Part shown: positions 23,020 to 32,980 of the stretch, piece after piece
Layout: each line of letters starts with the position of its first letter
Position numbering within the stretch: the first letter of the stretch is position 1
NCBI GenBank assembly: GCA_028281785.1
Contig: JANQJG010000036.1
Span: 1 to 64,000, forward strand
Reading direction: 5' to 3'
Length of the DNA: 64,000 nucleotides
From: Rhodospirillales bacterium
Lineage (GTDB): Bacteria; Pseudomonadota; Alphaproteobacteria; Rhodospirillales; Shumkoniaceae
Program-made: the position numbers and the translations under genes
Notes under the pieces: generated by a model
What the model was told of the DNA's origin: nothing
What the model saw: only the letters and a program-made list of their open reading frames with translations
The model's database searches: none

Positions 23020-23792
23020 CAGCGCCCGCAGCGACGTCGCGGCTGCCGCGCGAAGCAGCCGCTCCCCTGCCCAAGTGGGCAATGCTGCTCGCCGCCGGGC
23101 TGGGCATGCGCCTCAGGCCGTTGACGGAGTCGCGGCCCAAGCCCCTCGTCGAGGTCGCCGGCCGGACCCTGATCGACCACGCCCTCGACCGCTTCGAGGA
23201 GGTCGGGGTGGAAACGGTCGTGGTCAACCTCCATCATCTCGGCCATATGATCCAGGATCACCTGGCCGGACGCGATAGCCCCGAAATCCTTTACTCGCAC
23301 GAGCCGGAATTGCTGGAGACGGGCGGCGGCGTGGCCAAGGCCCTCTCCCATTTCGACGACTCGCCTTTCTTCGTGGCCAACACCGACATCATCTGGCTGA
23401 GCGGCCCCCAGAACGCCCTTCAAAGGATGGCGGAGACCTGGGACGACGCCCGGATGGACGGCCTGCTCCTGCTCCATCCGACCGTCACCGCCCATGGCTA
23501 TAACGGCTCCGGCGATTTCCTGATCGATCCCGCCGGCCTCCTTAGTCAAAGGCCCGAGCGCGAGATCTCGCCCTACATGTTCGCGGGGGTTCAAATCCTC
23601 CATCCGCGCCTGTTCGAGAAGGCCCCCGAGGGCGCGTTCAGCCTACGTGTACTCTACGACCGGGCCATTGAACGGGAACGCCTGTTCGGCATCGTCAGCG
23701 ATGGCGTCTGGTTCCACGTTGGAACCGCCGAAGGTTTGGCGGAAGCCGAGGCCTTCATGCAGATCCGATATGCGGACACCAACCTCCGGTGA
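22998..23792 (+). CDS. murU: MurNAc-1-phosphate uridylyltransferase, MurU-like
   Basis: This 264-residue nucleotidyltransferase has the sugar-nucleotide signature LAAGLGMRLRPLTESRPKPLVEV at about residues 32-54, with a Mg-binding NTDI motif further on. Length and position directly after amgK fit MurU, which makes UDP-MurNAc from MurNAc-1-P. I use ATG 22998 (MPDDADVT), overlapping the amgK 3' end by 22 bases. The first 25 residues are Ala/Pro-rich and atypical. Its TGA overlaps the GTG start of addB. A GlcNAc-1-P or mannose-1-P uridylyl- or guanylyltransferase is the alternative reading. Confidence 0.87.
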   Translation: MPDDADVTAPAATSRLPREAAAPLPKWAMLLAAGLGMRLRPLTESRPKPLVEVAGRTLIDHALDRFEEVGVETVVVNLHHLGHMIQDHLAGRDSPEILYSHEPELLETGGGVAKALSHFDDSPFFVANTDIIWLSGPQNALQRMAETWDDARMDGLLLLHPTVTAHGYNGSGDFLIDPAGLLSQRPEREISPYMFAGVQILHPRLFEKAPEGAFSLRVLYDRAIERERLFGIVSDGVWFHVGTAEGLAEAEAFMQIRYADTNLR

Positions 23793-26788
23793 CGACGACG
23801 ACCGAAACTTTCGCACACCCTGGAAAGCCGGCGATCTACACCATTGCGGCGGGATTGCCCTTCGTCGACGCCTTGGCCGCGGGTCTGGTGGCGCGCCTCG
23901 GCGAGGACCCGGAAAGCCTAGCGGACGCCCGGGTTCTCCTCCCCACAAGGCGGGCCTGCCGAGCGCTGCGGGAGGCCTTTCTCCGACAATCCGAGGGCCG
24001 GGCACTCTTGCTTCCCCGCATCACGCCGCTGGGTGATCTCGACGAGGACGAGCTGTCCCTCGGCGCCTGGGAGGGCGGGGAGGTTTCCCGCCTCGGGGAG
24101 GATGGAGCGGCGGCGTTCGAGGTCCCGACGGCCTTGTCCGGGCTGCGGCGGCAGGTCTTGCTGACGCGGTTGGTGATGGCCATCGATCCAGGCGGACGCA
24201 CACCCGAGCAGGCGGCGCGTCTGGCCGGAGAGCTCGGCCGCCTGCTGGACCAGGTACAAACCGAGCGGCTGAGCTTTGACCGGCTCGCCGATCTGGTGCC
24301 GGAGGACTTGGCGTCCCACTGGCAGATTACGCTGGATTTTCTGAGAATCCTGAGCGAGCAGTGGCCGCGCATTCTTGCGGAGGAGAGCGCAATCGACGCG
24401 GCCGACCGGCGGAACCGTCTGCTCGAGGCCCAGGCGCGGAGTTGGCGGGACCGCCCTCCTTCTCATCCAGTTATCGCCGCGGGCTCGACGGGAAGCATTC
24501 CGGCGACCGCCAATCTGCTCGCCGTGATCGCCGAGCTTCCGGCCGGCTGCATCGTCCTCCCCGGGTTGGTGCGAGACTGCCGGCCGGAGGTTTGGGCGGC
24601 CTTCGACCCCACCCATCCGCAATACGGCATGGCGCGTCTCCTCGACCGTCTGAACGTCGCCCCCGCAGACGTCGCGGACTGGCCGGCACCGGGATTTCAA
24701 CCGTCGACAGGCGGCCGTGTCATGCTCATTGAACGGGCCCTGCGTCCGGCCGATACGATCGATGGCTGGTTGTCCGACCCGCCCCTGCGGGAGGACGCGC
24801 TGGCCGGCGTCCAACGCATCGACTGCCCGGGCCCACGGGAAGAGGCCGGCGTGATCTCGCTGCTGATGCGGGAGGCGCTGGAGACACCGGGAAGAACCGC
24901 GGCCCTGATCACCCCGGACCGGGCCCTGGCGCGCCGGGTCGCTGCCGAGCTCCGGCGCTGGGACATCGACGTCGATGATTCCGCCGGCCGGCCGCTCGAC
25001 CAGACGCCGGCGCTGACCCTGTTGCGCCTCGCGGTGCGGATGGCCGCTGAGGATTTCGCTCCCGTCGCCCTGCTCGCAGCCCTGAAACATCCGCTGGTCG
25101 CCGCCGGATGCGATCCCGCAGCCTTTCGCAGCCTAGTACGGGAGTTGGAGCTGACGATCCTTCGCGGCCCTCGCCCGGCCCCCGGTACCGTGGGGCTGAG
25201 GAGGGCGCTCTCTCGACCCGCGCCGCATCTTTTGGAGCTCGTGGACGATCTCGAGCGATGCGTCGAGCCGCTCGTCACGGCGCTCGCGGCCCCGCACGCC
25301 GGCTTTTCCGCGCTGCTGAAAGCCCATGTGACGGTGGCCGAATCGCTTGCCTCGACCGCGCTGGAGGCCGGCGCGAATCGGTTGTGGGCGGGGGATGCCG
25401 GCGAAGCCGCCGCCGTTTTCGTCTCCGAACTGGCCGAGGCCGCGGAGGCGCTGGGGTCGATCTCGCCCCGCGACTATCCACGGCTGTTTGACGCTCTGGC
25501 GGCCGGCCGCGTCGTCCGTCCGCGCTTCGGGCAGCATCCCCGGCTCCAAATCTGGGGCCCGCTGGAAGCACGGCTGCAACAGGCCGACCTGCTCATCCTT
25601 GGCGGCCTCAACGAGGGCACTTGGCCGCCCGAAGCTGTGGCCAGCCCCTGGATGAGCCGCCCCATGATGGAAGGGTTCGGCCTGCCCCTGCCGGAACGGC
25701 GCATCGGCTTGGCCGCCCACGACTTCGCCCAGGCCCTCGCGGCACCCCGTGTCGCCCTTACCCGGGCGACCCGCGTCGAGGGCACGCCCACGGTGCCGTC
25801 ACGCTGGCTGAGCCGGATCGAGGCCCTGGTTCGCGACACGCCGCTATCCGAGGCCCTGCGGCCGGAGACGCGCTGGCTGCGCTGGCATGCGGCGCTCGAC
25901 GACCCCGGCGCGCCGCGCCCGACCCCGCCACCCCGGCCCTGCCCACCCGTCGAAGATCGGCCTCGGGAGTTGTCGGTGACGCGGGTCGAGACCTGGATCC
26001 GGGATCCCTATGCCATCTATGCGCGTCATATTCTCGGCCTCAAACCCCTCGATCCGCTCGACGCCCCGCCCGACGCGATGGAACGGGGCATTATCATTCA
26101 CGAGGCGCTTGACGCGTTTGTTCGCCAATATCCGAACGAGCTGCCCGAGGATGCCGAGTCGGCGCTCCTGGCCATCGGCGAGCAGGTCTTCCGCGACACG
26201 CTGGACCGCCCTGGCGTTCGTGCCTTCTGGTGGCCCCGTTTCCGCCGCATCGCGCGCTGGTTTGTGGCCTTCGAGCGCCAGCGCCGTGCCGACGGCTGGA
26301 CCATCCTGGCCACTGAAGTTCGCGGCGCCATGGACCTCGGAGGCCCCGCCGGGCCGTTCCGGCTGACCGCGCGCGCCGACCGTATCGAGCGTTCGGCCGG
26401 GGGAGAGCTCGCCATCGCCGACTACAAGACGGGTGTGCCGCCGAGCTGGCGGCAGGTGAAGGCCGGTCTCGCGCCCCAGCTCCCCCTCGAAGCGAGCATG
26501 GCCCAGGCGGGGACGTTCGAAGGCATCGCCCCGCAAGGGATCGCAGAGCTCCTCTATCTCCGGCTGTCGGGAGGCCATACGCCCGGGGAAAGCCGGATTC
26601 TCGACAAGGACATCGAGGCGCTGGCACATCAAACCATGGAGGGTCTGAGGGGTCGCATCGCCGCCTATGACGATCCAAAAACGCCCTACTTGTCGCGGCC
26701 TAGGCCGATGTTCTTGTCGCATGTCGGGGACTATGACCATCTTGCCCGGGTCAAGGAATGGGCGAGCGCGGGGGGTGAGGGAACATGA
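23789..26788 (+). CDS. addB: AddB subunit of the AddAB helicase-nuclease
   Basis: This 999-residue protein is the inactive-helicase/nuclease partner of AddAB, which resects double-strand DNA ends for RecA loading. The N-terminal part has a degenerate helicase core (VLLPTRRACRALREAF in place of clear Walker A). The C-terminal PD-(D/E)XK nuclease shows ELAIADYKTGVPPSWRQVK and the preceding GIIIHEALDAF. The start is GTG 23789, overlapping the murU TGA. Its TGA overlaps the addA ATG, so the two subunits are translationally coupled. Length is normal for the alphaproteobacterial form. Confidence 0.94.
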   Translation: MTTTTETFAHPGKPAIYTIAAGLPFVDALAAGLVARLGEDPESLADARVLLPTRRACRALREAFLRQSEGRALLLPRITPLGDLDEDELSLGAWEGGEVSRLGEDGAAAFEVPTALSGLRRQVLLTRLVMAIDPGGRTPEQAARLAGELGRLLDQVQTERLSFDRLADLVPEDLASHWQITLDFLRILSEQWPRILAEESAIDAADRRNRLLEAQARSWRDRPPSHPVIAAGSTGSIPATANLLAVIAELPAGCIVLPGLVRDCRPEVWAAFDPTHPQYGMARLLDRLNVAPADVADWPAPGFQPSTGGRVMLIERALRPADTIDGWLSDPPLREDALAGVQRIDCPGPREEAGVISLLMREALETPGRTAALITPDRALARRVAAELRRWDIDVDDSAGRPLDQTPALTLLRLAVRMAAEDFAPVALLAALKHPLVAAGCDPAAFRSLVRELELTILRGPRPAPGTVGLRRALSRPAPHLLELVDDLERCVEPLVTALAAPHAGFSALLKAHVTVAESLASTALEAGANRLWAGDAGEAAAVFVSELAEAAEALGSISPRDYPRLFDALAAGRVVRPRFGQHPRLQIWGPLEARLQQADLLILGGLNEGTWPPEAVASPWMSRPMMEGFGLPLPERRIGLAAHDFAQALAAPRVALTRATRVEGTPTVPSRWLSRIEALVRDTPLSEALRPETRWLRWHAALDDPGAPRPTPPPRPCPPVEDRPRELSVTRVETWIRDPYAIYARHILGLKPLDPLDAPPDAMERGIIIHEALDAFVRQYPNELPEDAESALLAIGEQVFRDTLDRPGVRAFWWPRFRRIARWFVAFERQRRADGWTILATEVRGAMDLGGPAGPFRLTARADRIERSAGGELAIADYKTGVPPSWRQVKAGLAPQLPLEASMAQAGTFEGIAPQGIAELLYLRLSGGHTPGESRILDKDIEALAHQTMEGLRGRIAAYDDPKTPYLSRPRPMFLSHVGDYDHLARVKEWASAGGEGT

Positions 26789-29700
26789 GCCCCGGCCCCG
26801 CCGGCCCCATGGTTTCCACCGAAACCCTCGACGCCCTCCAGGCTCAGACGCAGGCGGCCGACCCGCGGCGCTCGGTCTGGGTTTCGGCCAATGCCGGAAC
26901 CGGCAAGACGCGGGTCCTCGTCGATCGCATCTCCCGTCTCCTGCTGCTCGGCGTCGCGCCCGGCCGCATCCTTTGCCTGACCTTCACCAAGGCGGCGGCG
27001 GCCGAGATGGCCAACCGCCTGAGCGACCGGCTGGGTATCTGGGCGACCCTGCCCGAGGACGACCTCGCCGGAGAGCTCGAACGCCTTCTCGGCGAGCCGC
27101 CCGACGACGCGACCCGGACCCGCGCGCGCAGGCTTTTCGCCCGCGTGCTGGACGTACCCGGCGGCCTAAAGATCCGTACCATCCATGCTTTCTGCGAATC
27201 GCTTCTCGGGCGGTTCCCTCTTGAGGCTGGCATCGCGCCTCATTTCTCGGTGATCGACGAGCGTAGCGAGGCGGAGCTGTTGAGCGAGGCGCGTGATCGC
27301 GTCTTCCGAGGGGCCTTTGACGGGCCGTCCGGCGAGCTCTCGGATGCTCTCGACCTTGTCTCGGGACTCGTCGACGAGAACGGATTCGCCGACGTCATTC
27401 GGGAGCTCGCGAACCATCGGAACCGCCTGCGAACGATGCTGCGGCGGCGCGGATCGGCGGGGGAGGTCATGGTCGCCGCGCGGACCCAACTCGGCCTTGG
27501 ACCCGAGGACGGCGCGGAGTCGGTTCTTGCCCGGGCTTGCGCCGACGGTGCTTTCGACGCCCTCGGCCTGCATCGTGCCTGCCGGGCGCTCGACAAGGGC
27601 ACGGCGCGGGACCAGGCACGCGCCGCGACAATCCACGCCTGGCTTGCCGACCCCGACCAACGCCTGGAACGTTTCCACGAACCCTATGCCCGTCTGTTCC
27701 TCACATCTGTCGGCGAGCCGGTCTCGGAAAAGAACCTGATCACCAAGCGGGCACGGGACGCCGATCCTCGGGCGTATGATGTGCTCCGCGCCGAGCAGGA
27801 CCGGATACTCGCGGTTAAGGAGCGATTGAAGGCGGTCGCGGTCGCGGAGGCGACGGCCGCGCTGCTCGCGGTTGGCGCGGCCCTGCTGGACTCCTATGAG
27901 CACCTCAAGGCGGCACGGGCGCTGCTCGATTATGACGACCTGATTCTGGCCGCGCGGGCGCTGCTGCTCGGTGGCGGGCGGATCGCCTGGATCCACTACA
28001 AGCTCGACGGCGGCATCGACCACATCCTGGTCGACGAGGCCCAGGACACGAGCCCAGAGCAATGGGACGTGATCGCCGCGCTGGCCGAAGAGTTCTTCAC
28101 CGGCGAGAGCGCGCGCGAAGCTGGCCGGACCATCTTTGCGGTCGGCGATGAGAAGCAGTCGATCTACAGCTTCCAGGGCGCCGACCCTGCGGCTTTCGAA
28201 CGCATGCGCGCGCATTTCGCCGCCCGCGCCGCGGATGCCGGTCTCGGGTGGCGTTCGGTCGAAATGCCGTTGTCCTTCCGCGCGACCCCGGTTCTCCTCG
28301 AAGCGGTCGATCAAGTTTTCGCATCCGAGCCGGCCCGTATCGGATTAACCTTCGATCACTCGCCACCGCACCACCTTTCGGCCCGCCTGGGACAGGCTGG
28401 GCAGATCGAACTTTGGCCGACTGTCCGGCCGGAGGAGGCGCTGGAGGGCGATCCGTGGGACGCACCTCTCGATCAGCTCCCCGCTCGGAGCGCGCCTTCC
28501 CGCCTTGCCGACCGCATCGCCCGACGAATCAAGGATTGGCTCGACACGGGCGAAACTCTCGAGTCGGAGGGGCGCCCGATTCGTCCCGGCGACGTCATGA
28601 TCCTGGTGCGGAAGCGGCATCCGTTCGGCGAGGAGATGGTGCGTTGCCTCAAGGAACGCGGTATTCCCGTGGCCGGCAGCGACCGCATGGTGCTGACCGA
28701 GCATCTGGCGGTTATGGACCTGCTTGCGCTCGGCCGGTTCGCTCTCCTGCCCGAGGACGATCTGAGCCTCGCCGAGGTCCTCAAGGGCCCGCTCTTTGGA
28801 TGGGACGACGATGCCCTCTTTTCCCTTGCCCGCCCGCGAAGGGGCACGCTCTGGCAGGCGCTGCGCCACCGCGCCCAGGTCGACCCGGCTGCCGAGCGGG
28901 CCCGCCTGCAACTGGCGGCTCTGCTCAACCGCGCCGACTTCATGCCGCCCTTCGAGTTCTACGCGACCCTGCTGGGCCCCGAGCGTGGACGCGAGGCTTT
29001 GCTCGCAAGGCTCGGTCCCGACGCCGCCGACCCCATCGACGAATTCCTTGCCCTCGCCCTCGACTATGAGCGTGAGCACGTGCCTTCGCTTCAGGGCTTT
29101 CTACAATGGGTCGAGGCCGGCGCGACCGAAGTCAAGCGGGACCTCGAACATGGGGACGGTGAGGTAAGGGTGCTGACCGTGCACGGCGCCAAGGGTCTGC
29201 AGGCCAATATCGTCTTCCTTCCGGATAGCTGCACCGTCCCGGACACGCGGCTGGGCGCGCGCGTGCTGTGGACCGAGGAGGCGCCCCTGTGGCCCGGACT
29301 GCGCGCCAACGAGGAAACGATCTGCAAGCAACTGCGCGAGAACGTCCGTATCCGCCAGGAGCACGAGTATCGTCGCTTGCTCTATGTCGCCATGACCCGG
29401 GCCCGGGATCGCCTGTATGTCTGCGGCTGGGAGACCGCGCGCGGCCGCGACGCGGGGTGCTGGTACGATCTCGTCGCCGAGGGCCTGATACCGGAAGCCG
29501 AGGAGCTGACGCTGGAATTCGGGGAGACGGGCTGGCTCTGGCGGACAGAGCAGCAGATCGCTCCCAAAACCGTGACGGCGCCACCTTCCGGCACGGCGGA
29601 TCTCGACGCCCTCCCGGCCTGGGCCGGGGCACCGCCGCCGCCCGAGCCGGACCCGCCGCAGCCCCTCGCACCCTCGCAGGCGGATGACGACGACCCGCCT

Positions 29701-30225
29701 GTCGTTTCTCCCCTCGGATCGGATGACGGCATCCGTTTCCGGCGGGGGCGGCTGATTCACCGGCTTCTTCAGTCGCTTCCGGAGTTGCCGCCAGAACGAC
29801 GCGCCGCCGCTGCGCGAGACTATCTCATGCGCCCCGCCCACGACCTCGACGAGACCGCCCGCAATACAATCGCGAACGAAGTCCTGCGGCTTCTCGATGA
29901 TCCCCGCTTCGCCGGGCTGTTCGGCCCGGGAAGTCGTGCCGAGGCGCCGGTCGTCGGGCTGGTCGGCGGCCACGTCGTCTCCGGCCAGATCGACCGTCTG
30001 GTGGTCGGGGAGAACGCGATCACCGTCGTCGACTTCAAGACGAATCGTCCCCCGCCCCGCGAGGAGAACGAGGTGCCTCGCGTTTACCTGCGGCAGATGG
30101 CGGCCTATCGCGCGTTGCTGCGGCGGATCTGGCCGGATTGTGACGTGCGTTGCGCCCTGCTCTGGACGGACGGCCCGTTCCTTATGCCGCTCAGCGACGA
30201 ACTGCTCGACCGCCACGCGCCTTGA
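26785..30225 (+). CDS. addA: AddA subunit, UvrD-family helicase/nuclease
   Basis: This 1146-residue ATP-dependent 3'-5' helicase and nuclease is the motor subunit of AddAB. Walker A is VSANAGTGKT (residues 33-42); other helicase motifs are TFTKAAAAEMANRL, HILVDEAQDTSPEQW, VGDEKQSIYSFQGADP and RLLYVAMTRARDRLYVCG. The C-terminal nuclease shows AITVVDFKTNRPP followed by the YLRQMAAYRALL helix. It starts with the ATGA overlap with addB. trxA follows after about 96 bases. Confidence 0.96.
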   Translation: MSPGPAGPMVSTETLDALQAQTQAADPRRSVWVSANAGTGKTRVLVDRISRLLLLGVAPGRILCLTFTKAAAAEMANRLSDRLGIWATLPEDDLAGELERLLGEPPDDATRTRARRLFARVLDVPGGLKIRTIHAFCESLLGRFPLEAGIAPHFSVIDERSEAELLSEARDRVFRGAFDGPSGELSDALDLVSGLVDENGFADVIRELANHRNRLRTMLRRRGSAGEVMVAARTQLGLGPEDGAESVLARACADGAFDALGLHRACRALDKGTARDQARAATIHAWLADPDQRLERFHEPYARLFLTSVGEPVSEKNLITKRARDADPRAYDVLRAEQDRILAVKERLKAVAVAEATAALLAVGAALLDSYEHLKAARALLDYDDLILAARALLLGGGRIAWIHYKLDGGIDHILVDEAQDTSPEQWDVIAALAEEFFTGESAREAGRTIFAVGDEKQSIYSFQGADPAAFERMRAHFAARAADAGLGWRSVEMPLSFRATPVLLEAVDQVFASEPARIGLTFDHSPPHHLSARLGQAGQIELWPTVRPEEALEGDPWDAPLDQLPARSAPSRLADRIARRIKDWLDTGETLESEGRPIRPGDVMILVRKRHPFGEEMVRCLKERGIPVAGSDRMVLTEHLAVMDLLALGRFALLPEDDLSLAEVLKGPLFGWDDDALFSLARPRRGTLWQALRHRAQVDPAAERARLQLAALLNRADFMPPFEFYATLLGPERGREALLARLGPDAADPIDEFLALALDYEREHVPSLQGFLQWVEAGATEVKRDLEHGDGEVRVLTVHGAKGLQANIVFLPDSCTVPDTRLGARVLWTEEAPLWPGLRANEETICKQLRENVRIRQEHEYRRLLYVAMTRARDRLYVCGWETARGRDAGCWYDLVAEGLIPEAEELTLEFGETGWLWRTEQQIAPKTVTAPPSGTADLDALPAWAGAPPPPEPDPPQPLAPSQADDDDPPVVSPLGSDDGIRFRRGRLIHRLLQSLPELPPERRAAAARDYLMRPAHDLDETARNTIANEVLRLLDDPRFAGLFGPGSRAEAPVVGLVGGHVVSGQIDRLVVGENAITVVDFKTNRPPPREENEVPRVYLRQMAAYRALLRRIWPDCDVRCALLWTDGPFLMPLSDELLDRHAP

Positions 30226-30321
30226 CGCCCCACCAGGCACTATCTAGATTTCTCGGATGGTCGCCGGCAAGACCGCCGCACCCACCGCGCCTTCCCTTAA
30301 GCCTATGACAGGATTGAATAA

Positions 30322-30639
30322 ATGCCGAAAACCGTGACAGACGCGTCTTTTGACTCGGACGTCCTCAAGTCCTCGACGCCCGTCCTCGTGGACTTCTGGG
30401 CCGAATGGTGCGGCCCTTGCCTGCAGATCGCTCCGGCGCTGGAGGAAATCGACGATGAGATGGGAGATCGCGTGACGGTCGCCAAAATCAATATCGATCA
30501 GAATCCGTCCACGCCGACGCAATACGGCGTGCGCGGCATTCCCACCCTGATGCTGTTCAAGGACGGCCAGGTCGCGGCCACCAAGATCGGCGCGCTGCCC
30601 AAGAGCAAGCTCGTCGAATGGGTGGAATCGGTCATTTAG
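30322..30639 (+). CDS. trxA: thioredoxin
   Basis: This 105-residue cytosolic disulfide reductase has the WCGPC active site at residues 29-33 and the cis-Pro loop GIPTLMLF. Length is canonical. The third residue of the usual CKM/CRM-like context reads CLQIAP here. The gene is convergent with folC, only 15 bases from its stop, and follows addA as in many alphaproteobacteria. Confidence 0.97.
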   Translation: MPKTVTDASFDSDVLKSSTPVLVDFWAEWCGPCLQIAPALEEIDDEMGDRVTVAKINIDQNPSTPTQYGVRGIPTLMLFKDGQVAATKIGALPKSKLVEWVESVI

Positions 30640-30654
30640 GGCTCTAACCGCCCA

Positions 30655-31935
30655 TCACCCGTTATCTCGCAGAACCGTTCCCGCGAGGTACAAGGACCCA
30701 CAGATCAGCACACGGGCCGGTGTCGGATCGGCGCCGGCCAGACTTCTAAGCGCTTCCGCCACGGAGTCCGCGGGCGCCGAGGCAATGGCGAGCCTTTCGG
30801 CGGCGTCCGCCAAGGCCTCCGCCGGCAGGCTCCCGGACGCGCCGGGAATGGGGACGGCCCGCAGCCTGACGACGCGGGGCGCCAGGGGCTTGAGGAAGCC
30901 GATCGGGTCCTTCGCCGACATCATGCCGACGACGAGGTGCAGCGGCTTGCCACGCCACTGCCGGCCCTGTTCGGCCAGCGCCCGTCCGGCGGCGGGATTG
31001 TGACCGCCATCGAGCCACAGTTCCCATCCCTCGGGCAGAAGATCGGGCAGCGGTCCCCGGGAAAGGCGCTGAAGCCGCGCCGGCCATTCCACGGCCCCGA
31101 GCCCTTTTTCGATGGATGCCTCGGGAACCGAGAAACCGGGCAACGCGTCGATACAAGCGAGCGCAAGGGCGGCATTGCGGGCCTGATGCTTGCCGGGAAG
31201 GCCGAGCATGGGCAGGCGCCGCGATCGCTCTCCCGCCCGGTAGGCGAGCTCGCTGCCCCGCTGGACAACGAAAAAGTCCCGTCCTTCTCGGATCAGGGGA
31301 CATTCGAGGGAGTCGGCACGTTGCTCGAACACCGGCGCGGCCTTTCGTGGTTGCGCGGCACAAACACAGGTGACGCCGCGTTTGAGAATGCCCGCCTTCT
31401 CGGCCGCGATGCGGTCGATCGTATTGCCGAGAAAGTCCTGGTGATCCATGGAGACCGGGGTAATCACGGTCAGCGCCGGGCGCGCGACCAGATTCGTCGC
31501 GTCGAGGCGGCCGCCCAGCCCCGTCTCCAAAAGCAGGATGTCGGCGGGTTGGCGCGCGAAGGCGAGAAAGGCGGCGGCGGTCGTGATCTCGAAGAAGGTC
31601 ACGGGACGGTCCGCGTTGACCCGCTCGCACTCCTCAAGCAGAGCGACCAGCGCCGCGTCCTCGATCTCGGCGCCGGCCAATCGGATACGCTCGTTGAAGC
31701 GCACGAGATGGGGAGAGGTGTAGACATGAACGGCGTGGCCTGCCGCTTCCAGGATCGCCCGGAGGAAGGCAATGACCGAGCCTTTGCCGTTGGTTCCCGC
31801 CACGTGGATCACCGGCGGCAGCCGATCCTGCGGGTTGCCGAGATCGCGCAGCAGCTCGGCCACGCGGTCGAGCGACAGGTCGATGAGCTTGGGATGGAGC
31901 CCCAGCAGGCGGTCGAGAACCGCGTCGCTACTCAG
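30655..31935 (-). CDS. folC: folylpolyglutamate/dihydrofolate synthase, probably CTG start
   Basis: This enzyme of about 426 residues adds glutamate to (dihydro)folate. The ATP site is HVAGTNGKGSVIAFL and the Mur-ligase-like middle has TVITPVSMDHQDFLG and LVLETGLGGRLDATN-type motifs (here LLLETGLGGRLDATN). No ATG, GTG or TTG lies at a sensible place: the only ATG (32028) would add an Arg/Pro/Lys stretch that is only the antisense-frame image of the accD tail. CTG at 31933-31935 has GGGAGG 7 bases upstream and gives [16 protein letters not shown], matching where the family begins. It overlaps the accD stop. Start inferred; protein identity firm. Confidence 0.9.
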   Translation of the reverse strand: MSSDAVLDRLLGLHPKLIDLSLDRVAELLRDLGNPQDRLPPVIHVAGTNGKGSVIAFLRAILEAAGHAVHVYTSPHLVRFNERIRLAGAEIEDAALVALLEECERVNADRPVTFFEITTAAAFLAFARQPADILLLETGLGGRLDATNLVARPALTVITPVSMDHQDFLGNTIDRIAAEKAGILKRGVTCVCAAQPRKAAPVFEQRADSLECPLIREGRDFFVVQRGSELAYRAGERSRRLPMLGLPGKHQARNAALALACIDALPGFSVPEASIEKGLGAVEWPARLQRLSRGPLPDLLPEGWELWLDGGHNPAAGRALAEQGRQWRGKPLHLVVGMMSAKDPIGFLKPLAPRVVRLRAVPIPGASGSLPAEALADAAERLAIASAPADSVAEALRSLAGADPTPARVLICGSLYLAGTVLRDNG

Positions 31936-32980
31936 CCGGTTGCCTCCCGTCCTGGACCTCGGCCTTCGCCCGTGCTTTCGGCTTGGCCTCGGCTTTGGGT
32001 TCGGCTTCGGCCTCCGTCTCCGGCACAACCTCCACCTCGACGACGGCCTCCACCTCGGGCTCGGGCTTGGATTCGGCCTCCATCTCGGTCGCCGTTTCGG
32101 GCAACGGGATCGGAAGCAGCTCGCCGGGCCGGCCCGGGTTGCGTAAGAGGCCGGTCGCGCGGATCAGGGTATCGCGCAGCTCGTGTCGATCGACGACGAT
32201 ATCGACCATGCCGTGCTCATGAAGGTATTCGGCCGTCTGAAAACCCTCGGGAAGCTTTGCGCGGATCGTCTGCTCGATGACCCGCGCGCCGGCAAAGCCG
32301 ATCACCGCGCCCCGTTCGGCAACCGCGATATCGCCCAGCATCGCAAATGAGGCGGAAACACCGCCGGTCGTCGGGTCGGTGAGCACCACGATGTAGGGCA
32401 GGCCGGCCTCGCGGACCTCGTTCACGGCGATGGTCGTTCGCACCATCTGCATCAGCGAGAGAATCCCCTCCTGCATGCGGGCACCACCCGAGGCTGAGAC
32501 GACGATCAGCGACGCCTCCTGGACCACGGCCAGGCGCGCCGCGACCAGCAAGCCCTCGCCCACGGCGATACCCATCGATCCGCCCATGAACCCGAAGTCC
32601 AGCACCGCCACCACCACATTCATGCCGCCCATCGTTCCATGGGCGACAGTCAGCGCGTCATGCGACCCATTCTTGTTGCGGGCGTCCCGCAGACGATCGG
32701 AATAGCGTTTCTGGTCGCGAAACTTCAGAGGGTCCTGAACCGACTCCGGCAGCTCGGCGGTTTGATAGGCCCCCTCGTCGAAGAGCATCTCCAACCGCTC
32801 CGTCGCGGAGAGCCGCATGTGATGGGTGCAGTGGGGGCAGACCCGAAGATTTGTGTCGAGGTCCCGATGAAAGATCATCTGTTCGCAGGACGGACATTTG
32901 TGCCAGAGATTCTCGGGGATCTCCCGCGTTCCGACGAGATCCCTGAGCTTCGGCCGCACCCAGTTCTTCAGCCAGTTCAT
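31928..32980 (-). CDS. accD: acetyl-CoA carboxylase carboxyltransferase beta subunit
   Basis: This 350-residue protein forms the carboxyltransferase with AccA for malonyl-CoA synthesis. The N-terminal zinc ribbon CPSCEQ...CPHCTHH is at residues 29-54, and the crotonase-like core has [11 protein letters not shown] and [12 protein letters not shown]. The core ends near residue 295. The last 55 residues are a low-complexity tail of alternating Glu, Val, Pro, Ala, Lys ([17 protein letters not shown] type). The ATG overlaps the trpA stop by 4 bases (TCAT on the plus strand at 32977-32980). Confidence 0.96.
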   Translation of the reverse strand: MNWLKNWVRPKLRDLVGTREIPENLWHKCPSCEQMIFHRDLDTNLRVCPHCTHHMRLSATERLEMLFDEGAYQTAELPESVQDPLKFRDQKRYSDRLRDARNKNGSHDALTVAHGTMGGMNVVVAVLDFGFMGGSMGIAVGEGLLVAARLAVVQEASLIVVSASGGARMQEGILSLMQMVRTTIAVNEVREAGLPYIVVLTDPTTGGVSASFAMLGDIAVAERGAVIGFAGARVIEQTIRAKLPEGFQTAEYLHEHGMVDIVVDRHELRDTLIRATGLLRNPGRPGELLPIPLPETATEMEAESKPEPEVEAVVEVEVVPETEAEAEPKAEAKPKARAKAEVQDGRQPAE

